DNA of 64,000 bases from Microbulbifer sp. ALW1 (lineage in GTDB: Bacteria > Pseudomonadota > Gammaproteobacteria > Pseudomonadales > Cellvibrionaceae): assembly GCF_009903625.1 (NCBI RefSeq), contig NZ_CP047569.1, forward strand, positions 4,324,501 through 4,388,500, read 5' to 3'. The notes below the pieces were generated by a model. That model was not told the origin of the DNA, made no database searches, and was given only the letters and a program-made list of their open reading frames with translations. Position 1 is the stretch's first letter. Every line of letters begins with the position of its first letter. Shown in pieces: positions 21,801-33,800 of the stretch. The translations under genes were made by a program, and so were the position numbers.

Positions 21801-24800
21801 TCCAACTGCGCCAGATCCATACCAGCTGCCGTGGTGATCGCAAGAGTGCCACCGGTTTGCAGCAACGCACCGTCGCCCATGCTCCAGCTATTGGAAGAGG
21901 CTAGCAGGTCGCCAGCGAGCGCGAAGGTTTGTGCTGCAGACTGGGTGACGTCACCGCTCAGGGTGAAATCAGCGCTTGCCGCATTGACGTCACCGACCAG
22001 CATCAGGTTGTCACCGTCGACGATGGCCAGAGCACCGGTCAGGTCTGCGGTTTCATTGAATGCGATATCGCCACCGGCGGTCAGCTGGGTATTGCCACCA
22101 ACAGTCAGCAGCGCAAAGCGTTGTTCAGCATCGGTCTCGGCAGTGAAGTCGCCGACCAGATCCAATTGAGCACCACTGCCCATGGTGAAGCTGTTGCCGT
22201 TGAGAATCAGGTTCGCACCGCCCTGCAACAGACCAGCGTCACTCATAGCAATGGCATCGACTGCCTGCAGGGTTATGTTATCGGCTGCGATCAAGGATTC
22301 ACGCAGAGCAATTCCAGCACCGCTATCGAGCGCAACGGTGGCGCCGCTATTCAGCTGCGCCAGATCCATACCGGCTGCCGTGGTGATCGCCAGAGCACCA
22401 CCGGATTGCAGCAGTGCATTGTCATTCATTCTCCAGCTGTTCGCGGAGGCATCCAGCACGCCGCTGATGGCAAAGACTTGCGCCGCAGATTGAGAAATGT
22501 CACCGCGCAAACTCAGGTCGGCATCGGCCGAACTCAGGGTTCCCACAGCAACATCACCGATAAGAGACAGGTTGCCGCCGTCGGTGATTGTCAGAGCACC
22601 ACCGAAATCCGCCGTATCGTTGAAATAAATATCGCCACCGGCCGTCAGCAGCGAAGCGCCCTCGATATCCAGTAGTGCGAATTGCTGATCGCCCGCGGTG
22701 GCCGCCTCGAAGTCACCGGCTACCTGCAGGCTGGCTGCCGCATCCATAACCAGACTGGCGGCATCCACAAACAGGTTAGCGTTGGTGGTCAATGCATTGT
22801 TAAACGCCAGATCGCCACCGGCGTTGAGCGCAATCCCGCTCGCACTATCAATATTGTCCAGCGTCATGTTGCCGCTAGTGGTGAGCTGTACTGAACCCGC
22901 GAGGGACTGCAGCCGAGCACCGGCACCCATGCTCCAGCTATCGGCACTGCCGATCACATTGCCGTAACTTACGAGAGACTGGCCCGCAGACTGACTGACC
23001 GCGCCGCGGGCAGTCAGGTCGACGCCGCCGACAGAGATCGCGTTGCCAACCGCCACATCCCCGACGAAAGACACATCTGCGGCATCAGTAATCAGCAGGC
23101 CCCCGGCAATATTGCCGGTCTCGCTGAATGTCATATTACCGAGACTGCTCAGAGTGACATCGTCACCGGCAACCAGCTGGGCGAAGCGGATACTGTCGGC
23201 AGATTGCAATTGCAGCTTGCCGCGCGTACGTACCAGGCTACTGCTACCCGCATTGAAGCTGCCCAGGGTTGCCGTTGTGCCCGCAATACCACGCAGCGCG
23301 CCGAAAATATCAAACAGCACATCGTCTGCGACCATCACCGCGCCATCGGCTTCCAGCAACATGTCGGCGCCGCTCACCGCGGAGCCCACGGTGGTGGTGT
23401 TCTGGAAATTGAGATCGCCGCCGGCATCTATGGTGAGAGCGGCAGCGGTGGTCAGCAATCCAAAGCTGCTGTCATCGGACAGGGTAAATTCTGCCGAGCT
23501 ACCGCTCTGCAGCAGGCTGGTTGCATCGGCGTTCCAGGCGGAAGCCACAACCGTCATCGCATCGGAGCTGGTGAGCTGCTGGCCAGCGGCTTGTGAAACC
23601 ACACCGTCGACATCGATCAACAGATAATTGGCCGCGGCGGAACCCACACCTACACTGCCGTTAAATGCCAAATCGGCAGCGCCGGAAATATCCAGGAAGC
23701 CACCGATATCCGTACTGTCATTGAAGGCAATGTCGTCACCGGCAATCACCGTCATGTCACCGCCGACCGTAAGCTCTGCAAATTCCTGGCCCGCCAGCGT
23801 TTCCACTCCGACGTCGCCGTCCACCATCAGGTGACTGCCCACCCCCATATTCCAGCTGTTGGCTTGTGCCAGGGTGCCGCCAATTCCGCGCAGGCTTCCC
23901 GCCACGTCCAGCAGCACGGCGTCTACTACCGTCACGTCACCGCCGGTATTCAGCGCAAGGTCGCTACCTACAGTGGTGTCGGCGAGGAATGTCACATCGC
24001 CATCACTGTCAACCTGCAACGTACCGATAATATTCAGTGCACCGAATTCTGCACCGCTCATACCGAGATCAAAAGCAGCACCATTCGCAGAAATAAGCTG
24101 GCTATTTACATCCGCCAACAGGCCAGTGGCGGTCACATTGATCGAGCCCGCGTCGACCGTACTTGCATCCGCCAGGGTAAACAGATTGCCATTGCTCACC
24201 AGGAAGGCACCGCTGCTATAGGCGCTGCCCCCCAGTGCCACATTGCCGCTGCCGCCATTCAATGCAATGGAAACCGCGCGCGCGCCTGCGCTGCCAATAT
24301 CGCCCTGCACTTCCAGTCCATCGTTCGCATCGAGCGAGACCGCAGCACTGCCGAACAGATTACCGGTAACGAGGATGGCGTTACCTTCCAGGTCGATATT
24401 CCCCGCATTGACGCTGCCGAGTGTCAGCATCGCCTGCGCATCGGCAAACACATTGGCTGCGTTCAACTGCGCCGCATTGATGCTGCCACTGACGTTATCG
24501 ATCAGGTTCAGTGCAGTAAGACTGATATCGCCACCGGCAATCAGCGTCTGCAGATCCAGGCTGTCGATTGCCGTCAGGGTCATGTCGCCCTCGGAACGCA
24601 GCTCGGTTGCCGCAGCCATCGCCATGCTCTGGGCATCCGCCAGCAGGCGGGCGCTACCACCACTGGACGCGCTGGTATAGGCCACGTCCACGTCGCCATT
24701 GAATTGCAGATGGCCACTCGCCACCAGGTCCAGTTCACCACTGGTGGTGACGTTACCCAGAGTCATGCCGCCCGCCGTCGCGTCGAAATCGCCGCTGCCG

Positions 24801-27800
24801 ATGGTGATGTCGTGGGTATCGAGAGTGATGTTGTCCGCTTCGAATTTCGCCAGGCCGTTGACCTCAACGATGCCGGTAACTGAAGTGAAAATATCACCCG
24901 CGGCATACAGGTCGAGTGCGTCTGCGCGCAAGTCGCCAAACAGCACCAGATCGCCGCTGGCATCGATGCTCATGACGCCGGTGGTCCCGCCGGCAATTGC
25001 CGCTTCCGAGGTGTCGGCGATATTCAGCCAGGCATCGCCGGCACCGAAGGCCAACTGGCCGCCGCCGGACATTCGCAGGTTCAATGCCTGTGTGGAAGAG
25101 CCAAGATTGTGGTCTGTGTAAAGGCCGAGACGGCTGCCGGAGATTACGCTCTCGCTATCGAGACCGACAATGTCGTCACTGCTCACCATCCAGATGCGAT
25201 CACCGGCACTGACCGCATCGACGACGAGGTCGGCGCCTGTCTGGGTCACATAGAGGCTGCCGGCAGCGCCAGCCTGGCGCAGCACGCCGGAAAGCTGCAG
25301 TTTGAGATTGCTGCTGCCCGCGCCGATATCCCCCTGGGTATTGGCGATATACAAATCCCGCGCGGAAATATTGAAGCCCGATGATGCTGCACTGATGGAA
25401 CCGTTCACTGCCAGGCGCACATCACTGGTACTTGAAGTGATATTGCCGATAGTTAGACCGCTGGCAGATTCGATATAGATTTCGTCGCTCGCGCTGACAT
25501 TCAGTTCACCGGTGGTATCGATCTTGATCGGATCCACCTGCGACACGCTGAAGGTCACCAGATCGCCGTTTTCGGTTGTTTCGATATCGCCGGGGCCCGC
25601 TTCCAACAGCGCGATTTTCTGCGCGTCGGTAATCACCGGATTGTTGCGATCGATGGAGAACACCAGGTCCGCGAGATCCTGGCCCACACTACCGCCGTTG
25701 ACGGCGATATGCAGGTTCGGCGCAACGATATTGGCTTCACGGCTCGACAACGTAGCCTGGGCATCCGCATTCAGCGCTGCCGCGTTGATGCTGATATCCA
25801 ACTGGCTCTGGCTCCACTGGGAGCCCTCGGTGAGACCGGCATACCAGCTGGAAGTGTCGTCGATCTCCAACGTAAAACTGCTGTCGTAGCTGCTGGTGAA
25901 CAGGTCGCCGTAGTCGTACCCCTCAAGCGTGCCTTTCTGCTCCAAACCGATGGCATCGGCGGCATCGGCATAGGTATCCGGTGCCGCGACCTGATCGGCA
26001 AACCAGTCTTCCAGACCGAAGAATTCCGCCTTCGCCGCCGCAGTCGCTTCCGCATCGGTGGAAACACCGTAGCGGGATTTGAAGCTGTCCATAAACGCCG
26101 CGTTGATGGTGAAACCCGCTTCACTATCGTCATCCAGGCGCTGCTTGATCAACCAGTAGGTGTGGTAGTTACCAGTGAACTGGTTCTCGTAGCCGGTAAC
26201 GGCCACTTCACCCGCACTGCCGTCCTGAATGCCAAGGCGATCCCATACGGATTGCAGGTAGGCCAGTTCCTCATCGGATTTCTCGTTCTGGCCGATACCG
26301 TTCAACAGGCTGCCGTTACCGAGGCCGATGACCACATCCTCACTGGCAGAAATGGTGTTCACGGCGAGGTCGCCCACGGCCTGATAAATCGCAATATCGT
26401 CCGCGGCTTCCAGGGTGACTTCGTTGACGTCCACATTGATGTAGTCGTAAGTCGCGCTGTCGCCGATGGTACCGACACTGCCAATGCTGCCGGAATAGCT
26501 CACCAGGTTCAGGGTATCGCCCTGAATATGAACGCCGCTGCCGACGCCGCTCAATCCCTTGTCCACAGAGCCGACGATGTCGTACTGCGCAGCAAAGCGC
26601 TCCAGATTCACCGCACCGGATTTACCGGTGATATCGAAATACAGAGAGCCGCCGTTGGCATCCAGCGATACGGTTCCGGTGGTGATGTTAAGCGGATCTT
26701 CCAGCGTGCCCAGGTCACCCTGCCCGGCATACAGGCGCAGGATATCGGCATTGAACGAGGCGCCGGTGCCGGTGGTCAGGCTGGCACTGGTGTTGATGTC
26801 GGTGGTACCCAGCGGGTTGTAGATGTTGCCGTTGATGATCACGCCGGCGCTGGAATCGATATCGATACTGCCGGTGCCGACACCGGTAAACGAAATACCG
26901 ATGGTGTTATCCGCCTTCACAAAGGTGTGCGCGGACATGCCCAGCTCGTAGGGGATATAGGTGCCCGGGTCGGTATTGGTCCAGTTGGAGCCGTAGTAAT
27001 CCGAGTAGCTGTAACCGATGCCCCACCGGTAGCGGCTGATACTGGTGGCAGAAAGCTCCTGCTGGATAAAGTCGGTGGCAGAGCCATTGGTACAGGCGCC
27101 CCGGAAGGCGCTGCAGCTGGTGTAATAGCTGGCACCCAGATTCCACTCCAGCGCGCCGCCGGCGCCGGTGCCCTGCCAGGTGCCCACGGTGTCGGGGTAC
27201 TTGGCCAGGTAGCCATCCGGGAAGTCAACGTAAGAGCGGCTGACGGAAGCGTCTTCGCGCATGTAATACAACTGGCCGGCGAGCGGGTTATAGGTGGTGC
27301 TGGAAGTCGTACCGGTACCACCGCTGGCGCCCAGGTAGGTGCCGTCTTCCCAGCTGGCGGCATAGGAAGTGGTTTCGTACTCCTGGATCTGGCCGCCAGG
27401 GCTGTGCACGTACCAGTGGCTGAAGTAGTCATTACTACCGCCGCCTTGACTACGCATGTTCTTGCGGAAGTTGTGATCGGTAATGCGCACGATACCCACG
27501 GCATCGTCGCCCGCATCCAGGCTGTTGATCACCAGTTGGGTATTCGAGTAGTTATCGATGTCGATCTGGCCGAGGCCGTCGCGCACCAGGATCTTGCCGT
27601 CTTCACTGGTGGAAGAAACCATCGCGTTGATCGACAGGTAGCCGCCACCGGATACCGGCACATCGTCCACCAGCAACTGCTTGCTGGCCACATCGTAGGT
27701 CAGGGTGATGCCCTCGGCACCGCTGATCTTGCTGACCTGCGGATCGATGTAGATATAGCGATCTTCGAACGGCGTTTGAAAGTAGTTGATGTAATTCGGG

Positions 27801-30800
27801 TTATTCACACGCAGCCGGCCGCCGGGGGTCAATGCGATCTGGTCACCGTCGGACAGGCCGGCATAGCGGATGTACTCAGCGATGGCCGCATCGAAACCAC
27901 TGCCCACCGTGACCGACCAATTATTTTCGGTGCCCACTTCAATGGTGCCATTGATGTCCACCCGTCTGGCATTGATCACCACCTTCTCGCCAACAATGGT
28001 GGCACCGGGCGCACCAAGGTCGCTTTTCACCGATGAGTAGCTAGCGCTCTGAATCAGATTGCCCGTTTTGTCGTACACCGGCTGGAATTTCCAGTGGCGT
28101 CCGCCGCGGCTGGAGCTGTCGGACTTGAACTTCAAATCCACCGCGTCACCGCCGCCGTATTCCTGGGAGTCACTGAAGCCCCAGTTGAAGAACACGTGTA
28201 TCCAGTCGTAGTCGGCGTTGTCGTCCGAAGGATTGTCGAAGTAGCTGTGTTCGTTGTTGTAAGCAGTGCCGCCAATATGACATTCGTTAGCGGTGGCGCA
28301 CGCATAGAACCAGTTGTTGAACTCGTTGATGCCCACGGCATCGATATCCGCTTCGTAGCGATCGCTGATCCAGTAATGCACGAAGTCATATGCATTGGTG
28401 GGCTTCCACTTGTCGGTGAAGTTCACCAGCGAAGCTGGAGAGCGCCCATAGGAAACATCCGCATTGCCGGCGTTTACCACCAGCGAGCCTCTCTCCACAG
28501 TGATATTGATGGTATTGGCAGAAACCGCCGACTGCTGTAGCAGGTCGCCCTCTTTCAGGGTGATATCTACCGTGGACAGCAGGTTGGTGATGTTGCCGTC
28601 GACGATCACATCGGAATTCAGGTAATTCGTGCCCGACGGATTGTGGGTGATATGAATACCGGAGCTGACGCCGGTAGTGGTGCTGTTTTCCTCGGTGATA
28701 TAGCTGCTGTCGAGGCTGGCACCGCCGGTGACGTACACATTGCCGCCAGTCTGGTTGGCAATATACAGGTTGCCCACCAACAGGTGCTGGTCGTCGCGGT
28801 TGTTGATATCGATATAGGCATCGCCGCGCGCGGTGACCATGGGGTTATTGCCAAAACCACCCTGCAGGTCGATGGCATCCGCCACCAGGCTCACGTTGCC
28901 CGCAGACGCCGCGATACCGGTCACCGAGATCACATTGTTTTCCTGCTCGGACAGATCGCTCAGGATCACGTTCAGGTTGGCGATCTCGGTCTTCAGCGCA
29001 TTGATTTCATCCAGGTAGGGATTTTCACCGCTGTCACCGCTGGTACTGGTGCCACCGACACTGCCGCTGCCGCCAGTGCCACTGTCGTCGCTGCCATCGG
29101 TGGCGGTACCGGTTGTAGTGGTGGTATCAGCGGTCCAGTTTTCGTATTCATCCACCAGCGTCTGCAGCTCGTCGATATAGGCCTGCAGGCTGGCGCGGGA
29201 GGAGTATTTGTCCGACAGCTGCTCCGCCACACCGTAGCCGGCAAGCTGGGAAGTGATATTGCCGCTGTCGTCGATATCCACCCACTGATAGGCGTTCTGA
29301 CCGGCGACAATATTGCCGGAACCCTCGAATACCAGGGTGGAATTGGCGTTGGTATCGCTGGAGCCGAAAGTGGTTTCGGTAGAGAAGAGCTCGAGATAAG
29401 GGTTGCGCTCGACGCCGTCGGCATTGGCGTATAGCGAGCCCTCGTTGGCCTCGACGTTTACATGGCCATCGCTGCCGACATCGATATCGTCGCCCAGGAT
29501 CACCTTGTTGGTGAGATTGATATCCGCGTTGGCCGAATTGCCCGCGGGAATAGGTACCGCGGTCCAGTTGTACACATTGGTGCGCGCGTCGGCGGACAGC
29601 TGGTTTTCCGCCAGATAGTTGGAGCCGCGCCCGGCATAAATACCGATATCGCCGTAGCCGTTGATGATAACGTCTTGCCCGATATCCACCTTGTTGGTGA
29701 CGGTGATATCCACATCGGACACACCGCCGGCCACACCGGCAATCGCCCACACCGTGGTCTCGGCCTGGGCGGTGGCGGTACCCGTGGTATAGGTGCCAAT
29801 ACCGATCTCACCCACCGGGTTGTAGATCAGCGCATTGTCACCGATGTTCACCGTGTTGCTGGTGGTGGCGTCGATATCGGATTCGGAACCCGCGCCCTGC
29901 AGCGCGCCGCCAACTTTCAATACCGAGGCGTCGTAAACGTTGAAGCGCGAGTGGGCGTCGATAAAGATGCCGTGATCGTACTCGCTGTCGAGCCAGGCCA
30001 GGTCACTGATGGCCAGCACGGCGTTTTCGCCGATGGAAACCGTGGCGTCGATACCGGTGAGATCCTGATTGGAAATGGCCGCGGAACCGTTGGCGGCACC
30101 GCCGGCACCGGCATTGATGCTGGTCTCGAAGCCGGATGCCGCCGGGCTCTGGATTTGCATCGCGGTGTTGTCGGCTTCGATATCGATTTGCAGCGCTTCG
30201 AAGCTGACGTTCTGGCCCAGGGTTACTTCGGCGTCATTGTCGATATCCGAGTTGGACACGGCGCCGGAGCCGCCGACCACCGAGACGGTGGTGGAGTCGG
30301 TGCCGGCAAAGAACTGGCTCTCGTGCGCGGCGGACAGGCGCACCTCGCCTCCCATGAGCGGCACGGCAGTATAGCCGGAAGCCCAGTCCGCAATTTCAAC
30401 GCTAGCAGCCTTGTTATCGCTGGAATTGTTGTAGCTGTTGGCGTTCGAGACCGCTGCGGAACCGGCGTAGTAACCGCCACCACCCGCGGTGGTGAAGCTC
30501 TGGTTCTCGTCGTAGTTGTAGGCGTCGAGAATAAAATCGCCGAGACGCAGGGTGGCGTTGGAGATCGGGTTGGAGCCGTATTCCACCCGCGCCGAGGTGC
30601 TCGACTCGGCGGTGGAGAAATTGAAACCACCGGCGTACAGGCCCACGAAATAGCCATCGGCATCCGCGTACTGCACCGCGGTATTGCGCGCGTAGACACC
30701 GAAATCATTATCCGGAATACGCACGCCGTCGCCAACTTTGGCCACTGCCTGCGAGCGGTTCTCCGCCAGCGCTTCGGAACCCGCGACACCGGCCAGCAGG

Positions 30801-33800
30801 CCGCCGGATGCCGCAAACGCATTGGCGTCGGCGCTCACGTAATCATCGTCCGAACCATCGCCGGTTTCCGCGCGCATGGTCACGGTGCCTTCACCGGTGA
30901 AGTAGGTGCCGTCGGCGGCTTCTGCCACAGCGGTGGCATCGGCAATAGCGTAGGAGAAAGAGCCCCCCATGGAGCCACCCACGGCCACGGTCACGCCGTA
31001 GGCTCGTGAGAAGACTTCCGGTACTGCCTGGGCATCAATATTGACCGCGCCGCTACCCGCAGAAATGGTGCCGTATACCGTGGCATTGACGTTGGACTCG
31101 TCACGCGCATCGGTAATCACACCCTGCACGCCAGCGAGCAGGCCGCCCGCCAAGGCGAAGGCACTGGTTTTTACCAGACCGCCACTATAGGCATCGAGGT
31201 CGATATTGTTGTAACCGTCGATGCTGTGGCCGGTCGCACCCAGCCAGGCATCCACGTCGCTGTTCTTCTCGGCAAAACCGATCGACACACCGATCGCCGC
31301 AGCACCAACACTGACACTGAGCGAGCCATCGGTGGGGTCGCCCGGCTTACCGGCATCCAGGTCGCCCACTCTGAGTTCGGTGGTGTCGCGTGCCGATACT
31401 GAGAGATCGCCGGTGTCATCACCGGCCGCCGACGTCACGCCCGCCACGGTGCGCAGTTCACTGCGCAAATCGTTATAGCTGATCGCAACGCCAGTGCCGC
31501 CGCCGCTGATGACGAAGGATTTCATTTCGCCTGCAGCATCGTCATCGGACACGTCCATCACCTGCGCGTCCACGGTGACGTTGTTGGCGGAGAGATCGGT
31601 GTCCACGGTGGCGATGGTCATGTCGTACAGACGGGTGACACCCACCGCACCGCCGATAGCGATACTGCCAAGGGAAGCCGCGCCCAGGCCCTGATAAGTG
31701 TGCAGCAGCGTCTGTGCGTCCACATCCAGGGTGTCCGCATTGATAGCGCCGCCGGAGATGCGCGCGGCCACCACACTCTCACCACTCAGCTTCAGCGAAT
31801 TGCCGGATTCGGTGCTGGTGGCGGTGCTGGGTGCAGAAGTGCTCTCGATGGTGGTACCGCTCTCTTCCTCAATCGCGGCGATATCCGCGCTGGAGAGATG
31901 CGGGTTGTAGGCCGCGGTGTCTTCCGCCATCACGCTGTTCGCAGACTGGCGCGAGGGATCGAATTCGTCTTCGGCATTGGTGCCGTCGTCGGTGGTGGTA
32001 TCGCCCTGGCCGAATAGCGCCACACCAATACTTACCGCCGCGCCCACATTGGTGGAAGCGCCGCCGGCAATGGAGATCATCCAGGCTTCGCGCTGGGCAG
32101 TGGCATCCATATCCAGCAGCGCAGTGTCGATTTCCGAACCAACCACTTCCGAGTACACCTGGCTGCGGCCCAGTACCACGTTGGCCACGGCGCCGACACC
32201 GACGCTGTTGCCGACACCGATGCCCAGGGTTTCCTGGTCGACATCGAGAATTTCCTGCGCATTGACCACGACGCTGGTGGCATCGCTGCTGCCGTCCTGC
32301 CCGATGATCTGGGTAGTGAAGTAGTCGTCGGTGCTGTCGGCGGCGGTACCGTTATCGTGCAGCAGCCCGTGTACCGCCGCTCGGGTCTCGCCTTTGAATT
32401 CGGTGACGTTGATCATCGCCGCCACACCGACACCGGTGCTGACACCCGCGCCGAGGGAGTAGCTGTTGACGCTCTCCAGGCGGTCCGCATCCACGGTCAC
32501 ATTGTCGGCCTTGATCAGGGTACTGTCGGCATCGGCGCTATCGTCCAGGTCGTTACCGATCAACGCGGTGCTGTTGCCGCCGAGAATATTCACCGCGAGG
32601 CCAATACCCACACCCACGTTGGTGCCAATACCGGCGGAGCCCGCCGCAGAGTTCACATCCTGGCGACGCTCTGCATTCACCACCACATCGCCGGCGGTGA
32701 CGGTGCTGTCGTGCAGCCATGCCTTGGTGCCGCCCTTCATCAGGTTGATGGTGACCGACGCGGTACCACCAATACCGCCCTCGCCGCCGACACCCGCGGC
32801 GACACCGGCGGAAACCGCCTGCGCCAGCTGGGTGGAGTTGGCCTCCAGGGTCAGTTCGTCAGCATTGACGGTGGAATTGTCGATCTCCGCACTGGCGGAC
32901 TTGCCCATGTGGTTGGTGGTGAAACCGCCCACACCGGAACCACCGAGCGATACTGCGATACCGGCGGAAACGCCCAGACCGTAGTCGTGGCTGGAACCGC
33001 GCACCGTGACATCGGCGCCGTCCTGATTGGAAACGCCGCTGTTGATAGTGGCATTCTTGATATAGGCATCGGTGCTGGACTCGAACACATTGGTGGCCAC
33101 GTTGGCGGTGATCGCCACGTTCTTGCCACCGGAGCCGCCCACAGTAATCGCCTGCTGTTTCACAAAACTGGTGGCATTGACACCAATGCCGGTGATGGCC
33201 TGCGTCCCCTCTTTCAGGTTCTGCGAACCAAACGCCGTGGTGAGGTCATCCATGGACACATCGCCGTTACCCACCGCGCTGGAATTGCCGTCGCTGTCCT
33301 CATCCGTGGCGGAAAGGTCCGGCAACGCCGTCATGCCAGAGAGCTCACCGTCGAGAATATTGAAGGTGCCCGCGAGACCCAGGGCCTTGACGGTGGCATC
33401 TTCGATATACGCCTGGGTCTTGCCGTATTCCACTGCGGTGGAAATGGCGATGGCGCCGGCGCCACCGTTCAGGCCCACGCCCACGGCGCCACTGCCTACC
33501 AGGTTTTCGGTATTGGCCAGGGCTTCCACGCCCACGTTGCCGTAGGCATTGATTTTCGCCTTGTCGGCAATACGCGCGGTGACATTGCCGTCCACCACAC
33601 CGGTGCCGACAGAGGGCGCAACGGAAACCTGCTTGGATGCCGCCACACCGGCATCGATGGTGAGCAGCCAGTTGTCACGCAGCGCTTCCACATAAACGTG
33701 CTTGGCGTTGAGTACGGTGCTTAAGTCAGAACTATCGTCGCCGAGAATTTCACTGGTGACATCACTGTCGACACGGTTCACCGCCGCGGCGATACCGCCG

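Noticed and set aside
18130..22445. CRISPR array or satellite DNA as explanation for the repeats
   Set aside because: The repeats are 549 bp, contiguous without spacers and fully coding in one frame.
18278..22675. Long open frames on the plus strand opposite the exoprotein repeats, including one of about 950 codons and a ladder of 178-codon frames every 549 bp
   Set aside because: They are shadows of the GC-rich repeated coding sequence on the other strand. They repeat with the same period, have no ribosome sites and no recognisable protein features.
25709..28036. 775-codon plus-strand open frame opposite the exoprotein gene
   Set aside because: Antisense to a continuous, clearly genuine coding frame. 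The composition (His/Gln/Gly/Val/Ala-rich) is that of an antisense shadow.
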